Shown here: piece by piece, positions 51,874 to 64,000 of the stretch
Position numbering within the stretch: the first letter of the stretch is position 1
How the letters are laid out: every line of letters begins with the position of its first letter
DNA from: Aporrectodea caliginosa
Taxonomy: Eukaryota > Annelida > Clitellata > Crassiclitellata > Lumbricidae
DNA length: 64,000 bases
NCBI GenBank assembly: GCA_020284085.1
Contig: JACEVL010000494.1
Span: forward strand, 470,001 to 534,000
Direction of reading: 5' to 3'
Program-made: the position numbers and the translations under genes
Notes under the pieces: model-generated
The model's input: only the letters and a program-made list of their open reading frames with translations
Databases searched by the model: none
What the model was told of the DNA's origin: nothing

Positions 51874-54446
51874 TTCTATAGATGGAACGATTAATTAAGA
51901 ACGACGGGAAAATGGCTAGAACCTATTAGGGATAATTAGAAGCAATTAATTTCCGAAACGAAGGAAGTTAATTATTATCAGAGAAATAACCAGGAAACCT
52001 GTCAACAATGTTTGAAAGTAGTGCGGCGCAATATTCGCTAAGAAGTAGTTCCCGGCAGATTCTATTGATTCAACACTTGATGACGTAAACCAGATTTGAC
52101 TCCTCGTCGTGCATAGCAGTACAGTATATAATTTTATAATATAAGATAACTCGATCTCTATAGCACCATGTCATAAGCTCAATTAAGGTATCCGACCCAT
52201 GATCGACTTTGAAACGGCTTCCACCATTGCTACTTCCATTGTCCACTCAAGCTCGATTGCCGCAGTCCTCTCACTCCTCTGTTTCTCAGCCTTGAGCCTG
52301 TGACTCAGCCCAAATTAAGCACTATCAAGAGCTGTCACCAAAGATGCCCAAAGTGGCAAAGCATCATCATAATCACTCCCATCAAATATTCGTTTATTAG
52401 AAATTAGGTTGACACAACCGCAACCGAAAAGTTGCGGTTGTGATGGGAAAAGACCCACCCTCAAATCACACCATTGGCTAAAAATTCTAGTGCAAATCCA
52501 CTCAAAAGTCCTGCTAACCTACAACTCCTTACACTAGGCATCTCCTAGTCCAAATATCTTCCCCATACAGCCAAACCGCACTACCCGATCATCCTGTCTC
52601 AGTGTTTCTCGACCACCGGTCACTACAGAGTACAGAACTCATTCCGAAGTTCTCCAGCCCTGTGCTGAGGTTTCTAGAGGCGGTTTAGAAAATTTGGAGT
52701 TTACGATTACGATTAAGATCATTTACATCAAAGATGCATTGCTACTTGTTTTATTTCTGAAGAAAAATTGACGAATAATTATATTTTCAAGTAAAAATTG
52801 TTCATGGAGAGCAAAACATCATCCGTAGTATCAGTCGTAAAATTGATGCGGGGCGTCATCTGTGGTTAAGGAATTTAACAGATGTGCCATTATCACAATT
52901 TTCTACTCCGCTCTATATAGATTACTTGGAGTAAAATGTAGATCCTCGTCAGTTCCTTGCACAAGAGGTCGTTCATTCCAATGAATCGGCCTATATCGAT
53001 AGAGGAATGGAAACTCACGAAACTTACTGCATAGCGGGTTGTATGCTTACTCACAGATGTCGCCCCACTTCAGGTCTATGCCTGGTATTAATTGTAAGGT
53101 AATGTAATGTAACAAGATATTTATAAAGCGCCACTTAGAATCTCGCAGAAGCGCTCAACACGTGGCCATCAAACAGCTGAAAAAGTGCGTCTTTAAGTCT
53201 AGAGAAACCATTAAAGCAGCGTGCAGCACGCACATAGGGCGGAAGAGCATTCCAGATCCGTGGCGAATATGATGTTTTAAATCCAGAAAATATAAATAAA
53301 TCTGAAAATATAATTTTATGTCATCTTCCTTCAAAATTCTAATAAACTAATTGTATTTGTTATTTTAGATATTTTCTTGTTCGCCAAAGGACCGCGCTCT
53401 AAACATTCCAAAATTCACATGATGTTTAATCTGAAGTGTCCAATCCTGTTAATTACTGGTACTTAGGCAATGCTTATGGCAGCGTGGACTTGTATATAAA
53501 ATGGAAATTGAGGGAAGTGGACGAAATTCGTAATAAATTGGTTTTTACATCTATTTTAGACTCTGGATACAATAATAAATGGACGAAGAAAACGGTAATC
53601 AATTAAAGCACGTTTTAGTATAGTTTCTCGAAACTTCTGAGGATGATTTACCTTTGTTTTAACCTGAATATTGGCCCCACAATGAATACCCACGGTGCAC
53701 TTAGTCACACACCGTTTATAGTACACAACTACCGTAAACAAATGGCACGATTATCTGCGGAGATTTCTGGTCGATATTTTGCGTTCTTTAACGGTTAAAA
53801 GCGTCTTTTCTTGATGGCTTAACTATAGTACTCTTGTAACAACACTACATCGGCAGGTTTTTTAAAATAATTATATTATACTCTGCCAGTAGAATTTGAT
53901 AACATGCGTTGCGATCGTTGTAATGGTAGCACATTTAGCCGAATTATATCAATGTGTGAATGGAACACTAATATGTCGGCTGATTAAAGTGTGTTGTTTT
54001 GTGAATTATAAGGTAGATTTTAAAGGAATTCTTTGCCCAGTGGGCGGTCAGTGTAGTGAATACAATATGGACGTAATATGTTAATGGTTAGGGTCTTTGT
54101 TAGGGATCTGGTAGGAAGGGTGTATGATCATTTGAGTTTTGTTCAAATACCTTTTAATGAGTCCAATGAGAAGGCCTTGGAAGAGCTTTGTGGACAGATT
54201 CAGTGGCCAAGGTGTATTCTTGAGTTGTAGTGTAATGTAGTATTTAATAAATAGTGTACCTTTGTGATACAGCTTTTAAGGCATGTGCCAATTGCAGTCA
54301 GGTTAAAGTAATTCCAATACCTGACCACTGTCAAGTCAGAAGCTAATTTAGGAAGTAACTATTTGTAGTTCAATGCATAACATACCTAGTATTTGATCTA
54401 GTTTTCTTTTCTCAATAACAATTTAGGTATTTATTGTTTTGAACAG
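51874..54446. other. PDE6D/ATP13A divergent intergenic region
   Basis: Contains a minus LINE tail (53095-53275) and a possible retroposon end near 52380. Non-coding first exons of PDE6D and ATP13A should lie here but were not located. No other gene recognised. Confidence 0.5.
53095..53275 (-). mobile_element. LINE 3' end, minus, (ATTAC)n tail
   Basis: Complement has CTGGAATGCTCTTCCGCCCT, CAGCTGTTTGATGGCCACGT and GTGGCGCTTTATAAATATCT then a TTACATTACA tail. Confidence 0.8.
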
Positions 54447-54466
54447 ATACCTTTCTAGCAGGTAAC

Positions 54467-54538
54467 ATGGGACATGAGAGGCTCAGGCGTAAGCCACTGT
54501 CAAGTTCATTTCTGAACCATGGTGATGAAGATCAAATG
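54467..54538 (+). CDS. ATP13A: ATP13A coding exon 1
   Basis: MGHERLRRKPLSSSFLNHGD to DQM. The ATG context AACATGG is good. The exon begins in UTR at 54447 after TTTTGAACAG. Donor GTAAGA, phase 0. The start is probable, since no upstream in-frame stop occurs in this exon. Confidence 0.82.
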
Positions 54539-57500
54539 GTAAGATGTCTCATCATTTGCAGTATCTTTGTTTTTGTTCATTTGAAGTTAAAAATAGCCCA
54601 GAGCTGAATGAGTGAAATGAGCTCTGTTAAAATTGAAATGTTTTAGAACAGTGCTTCCCAAACTTTTCAGCATCACGGACCGGCAAGAATTAACTTTCAG
54701 TGTCACGGACCGGCAGGAATTTTCCCAATGCATCGAGGACCGTTGACCAAATTATTAATTATTACTCTTTTTCGCTTTTGATCATCTAAATTCCTCAAAT
54801 ATGTATTAAACTGATTTAAATGCATGTTTAGCCAATTTATGACTCTATTGACCTTTAAATGCTAGCCTAATAAGTGTTTTTGTTATGACTTTAAAAAATA
54901 TAATAGCCATTTCTTGATTCAAGACAATTTGACGAGTTTCTTGACTCACTTTGCGAACCGGCAACTGATGGCTCGCGGACCGTCACCGGTCCGTGGACCA
55001 CCACTTTGGGAAGCACTGTTTTAGAAATTGAGGTTACGTGTTTCATGTGACTAAGATTGCGCATTTTCATCTGATGATAGCCGTGTTGGAATTGTTTGGC
55101 CCCAGAGTACATGAGGACACTCAGTGTTCCAGTATTGAACCAGCTGGATCATTGAATGCTGTGCCCTGCGACACATGGGAATCTCCACAATCCCACACAG
55201 CATTTTGCTCTAGCTTTGTCTTGAATGGGACCATCCTCATTCCTCATGGAACAGTATTCCACTGAAACTTTACATGTTTAGTTACTCTAGAGCAGTGGTT
55301 TCGAAACATTTCGCACAAATGGCTAAGAGAAGCTGTTGTGTAACTTCCATGTTTATTGCAGTTATTAAGATTTATTAAGAGATGCTGTTTAACTTAATTA
55401 TATTTACAAGTTGCAACTTAGCATGATCTGCACAAATGTTAAATATTGGTTCTTGTATTTACTGTGACATTTCATTCACATTATATTGTGTAACAAGTGG
55501 GGATCCCGCTAGCAGAACAGTTTCGTTGCTTTAAGCTCTCTACCAAATGTTATAAATCATTGCAAATTGGTTTACAGATTTTGTATGCTTATTAACAAAG
55601 CTAATATTTGTAATCCATGTCTAAAACACTTTTACTGTATAGATTAAACTTTATTTGGGCTTTTTTGTAGACAATTGTTGGCTATGAGCCAAATCAGCTG
55701 AAGAACGCACTGATGTGGGTGTTGGTCGTTTTTTCTCTGGGATTTCTGCTGCTTGTGTTCTACTGGAAACCGGATTGGAGGATTGCGTTCAGCTGCTCAA
55801 AATGTTCTCTTGAAAAAGCTCATACTCTGCTACTTACAGTATGAGTGCAACCATTATGTACCATTGCATGACATTTTGACCCCTGTTTGTTTAGAGGTTG
55901 TCATGTGAGGTTTGATGATCTCAAGTTTCTATATGCTCAGTGGTATTACTCAGATGTATGGTCCTTGGGTTAAAGTACCTTTTGGATGAATTGAAAACAT
56001 GAAGAAGATGACGCAGAGCAGCCCCTTAAGCTAGCCCAGAGGCAGCCTTGAGTATGAAGTCTTGGCGTTGGCATATGTGGTCGGGTGACCAGGCCTCTCC
56101 TTTCCCGTCTCATCTTCCCACTGACAGTTTACTCATTATAGCCGGCTAGGGGCGTAGGTGGAGCAGAAATCTCGAACCAAATTTCTGCCCTAATGGGATT
56201 TGAACCCCGACCTCTCGATTACAGCCCAACACGTTAACAAAAAACTGTCGAGCACCGAAGAATTGAAAACATGAGAACTGTTTATTATCCTTTGCCTTAC
56301 AGTGTCTCCAGTTTCTTGTTGCCTTATTTCGTTTCATTAGTTGCTGTTCATTCTATTCTTATCTAATCTAATGACTTCTATGACACCATTATCCCAATGC
56401 CTGAGATGTCAATCGATGGTTGCTTCATTTGCGTGGGAAGAATTTCTCAACTTTGACTTTCTCGTGACTCGTTGACCCAACATCAAAGCAATTTTAGTTA
56501 TTTATTTATTTTGTTAAAGAAATTTATATGGCACCACTCCAGGACTAATGTAAATCAGTTTTGAATTTGTTGAGCACCAGTGTAACACTGATTTCTTGCA
56601 ATTAACGTGGAATTGACAACTGAATAATTTGTTTTTTGTTGAATCTCCTTGGGTGATTCAACAGTGATTCCTCAGGATTTAAACAAATGTGTTGAGAATG
56701 TTAAAAAGTGCTTTAATTGAATTGCTTTTGTTGTTTTTCTTTTTTGTGATCACAGGATTCATATGGACAATGTTTTGTTGAGAAAGTGTCCTATTTCAGT
56801 CAACCCAAGACGCCGTCGTGAGTTGCATTTTAAATTTGTGTAGTTCCCATTTAGAGTAATATCTGATGTAAATGTTTTATAATAAAGTTACTATAATATC
56901 ATTGCTTTCCTTGGCACATTTTTCTGTGTCGACTATCCATGAGTCATAACCATTTCCGATTTATTTTCTTCTTTTCAGATTGATTATGCATAATCTTAAC
57001 GCTATGCTTAACTCCTTGGGTAAACACTTAAAATGTAGTAAAATATTTATAACAGAAGTTAAATGAAGAGCTCAAGTACTTTATATTGGATTGGGGACAT
57101 TCTCAGATCTTAACTTTGTCAGGACTGCACTGGAGATAATGGACCAAGAATGGGGAAGGGGGTGCTCTTAGTCCCATTTGCTCGAACTGCAACTATGCAG
57201 AATCAAGCCTTTTCCATGGTGGGCCCAGTGGTCTGAAACAGGCTCCCCAGGAGATACGCCTGCTCCCCTGGGACTTTTACTGAAGCTTTCTTTACTAAGC
57301 TCAAAACTGTACTTTTTGGCCATTCTGGAGTCGGGAGTAGTCCTCTGGAAGGCGCTATATAAATTTATGAATGAATGAAAAAGAATCACTTAAGTTTGGA
57401 ATGGAGCTTAACTGGGCCATAATCAAGATCCAGACTATGGTAGAGCCTCCCCAATTTCGAATAGCTTGCAGGTTGTGGGAAGCATGTTGGAACTGGTAAG

Positions 57501-60500
57501 AGGGTTCATGTACCTTGGGTGAAATGTTGAGGCTGATGGCAACGGCGAGCCAGAAGGCTGATGGTATGTAGCAACTGCTCACAACCACATGAAGAGCCTT
57601 AATCAGGGAATTTGAAGTACTAATAGTTGGCTTTAAAAAAATTGCAGGCTGTCATCGTACATAGTTAAGCCAGTTATTCTCATTTTTTCTGACAATGCTA
57701 TTTGTGTAGACTATACTCAACTGTCATCCTTCTGCTAACATGGTACACGGGTATCCCTAGCTTAGCGGGACTTTAGTCCCTTCTGGGAACCCGATTGTTT
57801 CCGTTAACTGTTAACAAGATAATCATGTGATCTGTCTGTTTTAATTTCTAAACTTATGATCATTGATTATGATTATTCTGGATCACTACTTGTAAACTAT
57901 TCTATGGAAACAATAAAAGGATTGATTGATTGATACTACCAGTGCTCCTTTGTGAGACCTGTATGCTTGCTCACAGTGGCCCTGTAGGAGAAGCTATATG
58001 CCTTCTAAGGCGTAGCCTGCAACTGCCATATACTGTTCATGTCACTAATGCATAAGTTTTCAGACCCCAATCTTGGAGATGATCAAATCTGGGAGACTGG
58101 ATGTTTGAGCACTTTGCATAGTGAACAGCAGGCGGGCTAGATCATGCTAGGTCCTCCCATTACATAATGATTTTCAGGTCCCCAAGGAGCTGGAGGAGAT
58201 CAGTCAGATAGCCATGCCACACAAGGAAGTAGAGGTGGGTCTTTGCCAACTAAAGTTCGGGTGAAAAATGGTTTGAGGACAAGTCCAAGACCGAGACAGC
58301 TGACTGGCTTGTGGAAATGGCAAGACTTTGAATGAATGCATGAATATTTGTTTATTGCACAAAACAAGTATTACAGTTGCAGTCATGAATCAGTAAGTAC
58401 TATGCAACAGGAGCCAAGAAAAGCTAATAGTTTATACTAACCTTGATCCCTCTATCTTGATTACTACTCGTACATGTGCTTGTTACTTAATTAGTACTTA
58501 AGTGCCTGTATTAATAGAATACTAATACTGCTACTACTAATAATAATACCACCACAGTTATATTACCAATACTAATAATTACAACAAGAATGACATTAAT
58601 AATAATAATAAGAGCAGAAATAATAATCAGGTAAACAATGCTAACATACTACATACGAATACCCCGTTGGAATGGGGTACTCGTGATGATGATGATTTTA
58701 ATGCATAAAGAGTTATTTTGGTTTTTCTTCTGATATGTAGTGTGCAAGGAGACGCCCATTCGGTTGCCTTCCACTCGGTGGCCAGTGCAAGCAGTGATCT
58801 GTCAGAAGTGACCTTGGAGCAGTTACATGATGAACAGGTGAGATAATGAACAGGTGAGATGGTGCTTTGTCAGGTATTTCAGTCAGCCTGTTTTCTGATC
58901 ATTCATCATCAGTTCCTGATGTTAGCCATTTTTGGTGGCGATGGGAATGGATAAATGATCATTACAGGAGTAAAATCTGAATATTTGTTTGAAATGTAAA
59001 AATGTTTTGATTTTCTTGGTGTCACATTTGCTGGGAGGCTAGAGGAACAGAATTCCTAAAACATCTTGAGTGTCATAGTTTGAACCCTGACTCTCTCGGT
59101 TGACATGCTTCATCCTAACCACTGGACTGTTAGAGGAAAGACATTTTAAGTAGGTAACTCTACCATTGTCAATGATAACTGTCATTGATCCAACTTCTAT
59201 TGAAGCAAAGACTTTTATCAATCCACTTCCATTTAAGCAAAAAAATCTTTCATCAATCCAATTTCTATTTTAACACAGAATTTTCTTCATAAATCAGCTT
59301 CTATTTCAGAATAGAATTTCTGTCGTCAATCAACTTCTTTTTAACCGTAGAATTTGTTTCCTCAATCCAGCTTCTATTTAAGAAAAATAATTTCTTTCAT
59401 CAATCCAACTTCTGCTGAAGTAGAGAATTATTTTTATCAGTCCAACTTCAGGGGAAACGTCCGGGGAGGGAATTGTCCTGGGGGAAAATGTTCTAGACCC
59501 AACTGTTACAGATCTTTTAGTAAGCTGATCTCTTGCTGGACTGTGTAGATGCACTGAGAATCTTCAAGAACATGTTGAGCTCATAGATCAACATTCATGG
59601 TTTCGATGATGCTTTTGTGCTGTGGTCAGACCATCCTTCTGGAACAGGTTGCCTAGTAACCTATAACATAGCTTCCTCGTCTCTTTCTTGCCTCTTTTCG
59701 ATAAGCAGTTGAAACCTCAATCACGTTTTTGTGTTGTCAAGTCAGAAGCTCCACTGATGAGTATCTATTGAAGTGTTTGTACAGAATTTACAACACGATA
59801 CATTTAGAGACTTGCACAATGTTAAAGACACAATTTGACAAGACCATCATTTTTTGCAAGTAATTTTATTAAGTAAGCACGAGAATGGTTGGTTTTTCAA
59901 CAAACCTATTTCACTTATATAGAGGTGAAATACTTTCACTGGTTTTTGTAGTCTTGTCTGAGGTGTGACAGGTATAGTAGGAACGGCTTTTAGTTTTCTT
60001 TTCCAACCTCTCTATCTCTTGCTGGCAATTATGGATCAGACTCAAACTTGAAACCAACTTAAACTGTTTGAGTTTAAGTTGGCTGAGCCTTCACTGTGAA
60101 ATAGTCTTTCTTCTGGAGCAGATAACCCCCTTGTCAACAAGGTGGTTATATATGCGGGTTGGTCATCAGGGTGGTTCAGAGTGCTTCTAAGACTTGATTT
60201 TGTCCTATATTTACAGACTTTCACATTAAATTTTTTACATTACGACATAGTTGCATTACATTATCCAAGTATGCTGTTAGGACAATGAAGTTGCTAATGC
60301 TTCTTACATGCAAGTGAATATTTCATTCTCTGGCCTCCTTTTCATTAATTGTCAACTTGCTGGCTAGTTAATGCACATTTCACTGTGGTTAATGCATGCC
60401 AAACAAAAGAAACAAAAGAAGAAGAGCAGTCTTTTTGAGCTAACATTCTGAGGCAGTCATGATTATGAAGTTTTAGCAACTTCACTATCTTAGCATATGA

Positions 60501-63500
60501 GTACAAGTGACCAGTCCTACTCTTGTTATCTGATCTTTCTATGAACAGTGTACATTCTATGCACTCATAGCTGAACTCATTAGGGAGCACTTGCAGAACT
60601 GATATCGTGCGATATCTTGCCGTAATGAACCTCTGACACCTGGGTCAACAACAATACAGAATGCTAACCACTATACTGTTTTTTTGTTCGAATACCAAAC
60701 TGATAAACTGATATGAGGAAGCACTTTCTCTTCACACTGTGGCATGACTTCTTTTTACACACTCTTTTCCATTGTGTGTATAATTTGTGACTTTAGTTTA
60801 ACTGGCATGCTTCTATTATCATTACACAAGTACCATGCTCATTTCCCTTGATTTTATATTAATTTAAAATTTTCCAAGGTTTTAAATTCCCCTTATATTA
60901 CTCTATCTTTTATGTGCCTTATTTCTTGCTCTATATTTCACTCTATTTCTTTCAAAATTGCATTTTTTGATCAAATATTCATAATGTTGTTTTCATTTGA
61001 TCAACAAAGATGCGAGTCTAATGTGAAATAAACAGAATATGGGGTACAATTGGCATACCCAGAAGGTACCATTAGGGCTGCCTGTTAACAATCAATGCAG
61101 ATGACAATGAAAAACTTAGTGAATGTTTACTGTTCTGATGTCTCTACTTTCAAAATGTGATCTGACACATTTTAAGAGCAAAGACCATTTCGTGAAACAA
61201 TGGAGAGAAGAAAATGTTATTTGCAAGGTGTTGATACACTTTTTGACAGCCAGGTTAAGAATTGCCTTGCAGGGAATTTGTTTTATAGGCCATTTTTTAA
61301 AGCAGCATTCAATTTTATTAGTATTGTTTCTCTATTTACTTACTAAGCACTGCTATTTAATGTGTAAGCATCAATTGAAGGTACCGAGTGTGTGAAGCCT
61401 TGCTCAAGGTCCCTATTTATAGTAACTGCCTATGGCTAGAAGCAGCATTCAAGGACGCTATTCTATTGCAGTCTGCCTGTTATTTGGCTTCACTCCATCA
61501 GGGGCTGATCATTTTGTGTGATGATGGTTTTGTGTGATCAGGCGAGAAACACCTTTGAGGAGTTTCTCTTGAGGAGATGCTATCATATGCAGCTTGAAAA
61601 GATGTTTTATTATATACTTGCCTCTGCTTAAAGTGTGACTTGTGGCATGTTAATTTCTGAAGTATGAACTGTGCTCAAAAGTGCAACATTTTTTGCCATT
61701 GCATATAACTGTTTTCATTGCTTGCAGGTAGTTGATCTTGTGTTTTGTGGCTGGCATATCATTCATGTTTGCTAATTACGCGCTTTGACAATGATCATTG
61801 TTGTTAACTTGTAGGAGAAATGTAAATATTTTGTTAATAAGAAAGTGAAGTACATCTGGAACAGTGAACTTCTTCAATTCGAAAAACTCAGGTGTGTAGA
61901 AATTTGATTTGTGCTTGCTAATTTTTAGATTATTGCCAATATTGATTACGGTACATGTATTAGTCAACGTTTCCTTGATATCACCTGTTTAGATAAATGG
62001 AAAACAGGCATAGATGCTGGAGACTACATAGTTAAAACATGTTTAATTACAGTACAAATTATAATTATAATGTTGTTGGGGATGTGGTTAAAAAAATTAA
62101 TTCAAATACCCCGACCTTTGAGGAGCTTGCAAAATGTGTTTAATAAAAAGTCAAGATACGAAGTCCAAATATATAAAACGGTGCAGAGCTGTTTTTTCAT
62201 GCTCTGTTGTTGTGTTGTTAAGAGCCAAAAGTCACGATGATTGTATGTTAATGGACCATGAATTAAGAGGGTCATACTGAAGCACACGTGCAGTAGTGTA
62301 TGATTTACATTAGTCTTAGTGTGGCTAGAATGCTCAAAGATTGTCTGATTTAGATGCACTTACACTGCTATGAGACGATTTTGTCCACATACTTTTTGAA
62401 AGGCCACATTGCTGTCTAGTTATGTCGAAAGTTATTGTAATTTAATTCCAGACAGTTTATTTATGTTCTGGACAGAGTATGTTCTGATTCCAGACATAAT
62501 TTAAAACAGTGAAAGTGCCCAGATTGAACCACCAATCATGTTGAACTACCAATCATGTTGAACTACCAATCATGTTGAACTACCAATCATATTGAACTAC
62601 CAATCATATTGAACTACCAATCATATTGAACTACCAATCATATTGAACTACCAACCATATCCATTCACAGCTGTTGTCACCTTGACTGAGACATCAGCTG
62701 AGTTTTGGCTGGCATTAAGTAGATGGGCAATGGGAGGGAAGGGCACAAATACTATAATTTTACAAGTCCTGCTAGGTTTGGGGAATGGTCGAGTGAAGAC
62801 AACAGGGAGCTATTTATGAAGTTCTCCATGCCCTCTGCTTAAAGCCAGCTGCAGCTAGCGACTGTTACCCTGTTTTCACTGCTGATACAAGTTGCTATCG
62901 TGTGTCGTGTCTCCCACGTGTTAAATAGTTATCATTGGGAGCCATGGTGTAACCGCTTATTAAGTGGCTTTGCAATTAAATGGCTGTACTGTAAAAGTTA
63001 AACTTATAACATGACCTTGTTACAAAGCATAGCTGTGTGATTTCTTGATTTGGCTTCCAAAGGCAAACTATGTAAGTCTTAATGTAACTAGTTTTTGGTG
63101 TAAGTTTTGACTTGATGTGACTAAATGTGAATACTGCCCCAATAACTTTGGTATATATCTGTTGTCACTTGTTTGAATTGTTTAAACTTGGAATCATTTT
63201 CTGGTGGCACAGTCCCGTTGCAATATATTAAAACATGAATACTTGCTTGGCAATTTATTGTCAGTTTGATGTGAATTTCTGCAATCAGTAAAAATCGAAA
63301 AGTTACTAGATGACCAAAAGTTTAGCTGCATTTTGTAAAGCAAGTTAGAAAGGATAATAAATATGCACGCTTTTTCTGAATAAAAAATTGTTACCTGCGC
63401 ACTCTGGCACTCGTATTTGGACTGTCAACGTCATCACTTCCGTTGCCACTCCATTAATACATTAGGACATTGCTTATATAGCACTACTATAGAAAGAGTG

Positions 63501-64000
63501 CATTTGTGTCAAACTTTAGAGACTTAACATACATTTGATTGTTTGATTGGTTTAGGGGACCACATCACAATAAATCCTGTTCATACTTTCACAAAGCACA
63601 AGGTCTTTCAGTGGCTGAGCAATCACAAAGGTAGGTTGGATGTTTCATAGTCTGACATAACTTGTATTACGCGAGGTTGGTACATGTTGGGTGTGTTTGG
63701 ATGAGAGTCGATCATTATGAGTTTGATCAACAGTTTGTTTTGGATTTTCATCGATAGTGCAACAGAAACGCCTTTGGTATTCTTTTGCACTGATTTCAGT
63801 CACTACACTATTCTTTCATTCTTTGATTATGAGAAAAACTTGTCAATTATAAGTGTAATAATTAATGTCAGTGTTGTATTTATTATCTATCATTTTCGTA
63901 AAAGTTTGACATATATCTGACATTTTTTAAATAATAAGTTTATTGTTCTTTGTAGGCAAGCACTGTATGGCATGAATTCAGTCAGAGTTCATGTTACCCC
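54467..64000 (+). CDS. ATP13A: ATP13A2/3-like P5B-type ATPase, 5' part only (seven exons seen, gene runs off the window)
   Basis: P5B ATPases are late-endosomal/lysosomal pumps; ATP13A2 and ATP13A3 export polyamines to the cytosol. Exons 54467-54538, 55671-55838, 56756-56817, 58741-58837, 61815-61891, 63556-63630 and 63956 onward join in phase to about 200 residues. Features: basic N-terminus MGHERLRRKP; GYEPNQLKNAL; a membrane-inserted hydrophobic stretch VLVVFSLGFLLLVFYWKPDW; a Ser-rich variable loop; KYFVNKKVKYIWN, like the VKYFWN motif; and QALYGMNSVRVHV, like LLYGVNEIAV. The catalytic P-type domains (DKTGT and others) lie beyond the end. Which paralogue cannot be told. Confidence 0.93.
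54649..55018. mobile_element. hAT-type MITE, 370 bp, perfect target duplication
   Basis: TIR CAGTGCTTCCCAAA at both ends; duplication TTTTAGAA at 54641-54648 and 55019-55026. Contains repeated CACGGACCGGCA motifs. ATP13A intron 1. The most intact-looking insertion in the window. Confidence 0.95.
55671..55838 (+). CDS. ATP13A: ATP13A coding exon 2 (membrane hairpin)
   Basis: TIVGYEPNQLKNALMWVLVV and following hydrophobic segment, then YWKPDWRIAFSCSKC. Typical P5-ATPase N-terminal domain. Acceptor TTTTTTGTAG, donor GTATGA. Confidence 0.95.
56145..56265 (-). mobile_element. tRNA-SINE fragment
   Basis: Complement has TGTTAACGTGTTGGGCTGTA, CGAGAGGTCGGGGTTCAAAT with B box GGTTCAAATCC-like, then a short body. 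ATP13A intron 2. Confidence 0.6.
56756..56817 (+). CDS. ATP13A: ATP13A coding exon 3
   Basis: DSYGQCFVEKVSYFSQPKTP. Acceptor GATCACAG, donor GTGAGT, phase 2. Confidence 0.85.
57190..57385 (+). mobile_element. L2/CR1-like LINE 3' end, decayed twin of 28563-28795
   Basis: CTTTTCCATGGTGGGCCCAG and on through GGCGCTATATAAATTTATGA and GAATGAATG. Small deletions relative to the 28.6-kb copy. Confidence 0.85.
57745..57935 (+). mobile_element. retroposon family D, copy 3
   Basis: GTATCCCTAGCTTAGCGGGA, CTTTAGTCCCTTCTGGGAAC and tail CAATAAAAGGATTGATTGAT. ATP13A intron 3. Confidence 0.6.
58741..58837 (+). CDS. ATP13A: ATP13A coding exon 4 (variable loop)
   Basis: VQGDAHSVAFHSVASASSDL and EVTLEQLHDEQ. 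Low conservation; accepted because phases join exons 3 and 5 and splice sites are good (GATATGTAG, GTGAGA). Confidence 0.8.
59176..59452. repeat. degenerate about 40-bp tandem repeat, 7 copies
   Basis: Units share TCAATCCAACTTCTATTT(A/G)A and AGAATTTCTTTC. Old and diverged. ATP13A intron 4. Confidence 0.8.
59600..59790 (+). mobile_element. LINE 3' end, decayed
   Basis: GTCAGACCATCCTTCTGGAA, CAGGTTGCCTAGTAACC and AGCAGTTGAAACCTCAATCA echo the GPSxWNxLPxxL...LK pattern; ends CTCCACTGATGAGTATC. Confidence 0.6.
59791..61814. other. ATP13A: rest of ATP13A intron 4
   Basis: AT-rich intron with SINE-like scraps (60605-60690; 61390-61430). No exon or intact element recognised between exons 4 and 5. 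Confidence 0.5.
61815..61891 (+). CDS. ATP13A: ATP13A coding exon 5
   Basis: EKCKYFVNKKVKYIWNSELL and QFEKL, matching HHSVKYFWNDTIHNFDFL of ATP13A3. Acceptor AACTTGTAG, donor GTGTGT, phase 2. Confidence 0.93.
61892..63555. other. ATP13A: ATP13A intron 5
   Basis: Contains the 17-bp array at 62526-62660. Otherwise unremarkable AT-rich sequence; no exon found. Confidence 0.5.
62526..62660. repeat. 17-bp tandem repeat, about 8 copies
   Basis: Unit AACTACCAATCATATTG, with G/A variation grouped by position (first copies ATGTTG, later ATATTG), so the array grew stepwise. Confidence 0.92.
63556..63630 (+). CDS. ATP13A: ATP13A coding exon 6
   Basis: GPHHNKSCSYFHKAQGLSVA then EQSQ, the link between the VKYxWN motif and the first transmembrane region. 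Acceptor TTGGTTTAG, donor GTAGGT, phase 2 at both ends. Confidence 0.9.
63956..64000 (+). CDS. ATP13A: ATP13A coding exon 7, cut by window end
   Basis: Completes R, then QALYGMNSVRVHVTP, the conserved LLYGxN stretch before TM1. Continues beyond 64000. Confidence 0.93.

Overview
This is nuclear DNA from an animal. Genes are split into many short exons by GT-AG introns of about 0.5-3 kb, and every intron is loaded with SINE, LINE and cut-and-paste transposon remnants and tandem repeats. No bacterial, viral or organellar gene organisation is seen. The proteins are of ordinary bilaterian type. The repeats (tRNA-derived SINEs with LINE-like tails ending in GCGCTATAAA-type sequence and short microsatellites, and many short hAT elements) suggest a marine invertebrate, perhaps a deuterostome such as an echinoderm or hemichordate. 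That placement is an inference with low confidence.

Four genes were assembled exon by exon by matching splice sites, reading phase and protein family. (1) ALG3, minus strand, 9949 to 2714, nine coding exons, about 417 aa: the ER mannosyltransferase of N-glycan precursor assembly. (2) eIF4G (EIF4G1/3-like), plus strand, 13883 to 44870, 25 coding exons, about 1733 aa: the translation-initiation scaffold with eIF4E site, MIF4G, MA3 and W2 domains. (3) PDE6D, minus strand, 51873 to 48979, six small coding exons, about 146 aa: the prenyl-binding chaperone; no exon is long enough to stand out as an open frame. (4) The 5' part of a P5B-type ATPase (ATP13A2/3-like), plus strand, from 54467 past the window end.

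Layout: 1-2.7 kb holds a 39-bp minisatellite and other repeats; 2.7-9.95 kb is ALG3; 9.95-13.8 kb is the head-to-head ALG3/eIF4G intergenic region; 13.8-45.1 kb is eIF4G; 45.1-49.0 kb is a tail-to-tail gap with a LINE fragment; 49.0-51.9 kb is PDE6D; 51.9-54.5 kb lies between PDE6D and the divergent ATP13A gene; 54.5-64.0 kb is ATP13A. The genes are not an operon and share no pathway. ALG3 and EIF4G1 also lie close together in the human genome (3q27.1), so part of the order may be old.

Points of most interest: a likely second promoter with TATA box and phase-compatible first exon inside eIF4G intron 5, predicting an isoform without the N-terminal third; a GC-AG intron in eIF4G followed by a roughly 600-bp purine tract; a Met for Leu change in the eIF4E-binding motif; a 27-glycine run in a coding exon; a 26-nt microexon in PDE6D; and a set of short hAT elements with recognisable 8-bp target duplications. 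I did not find a convincing wholly new biological system.
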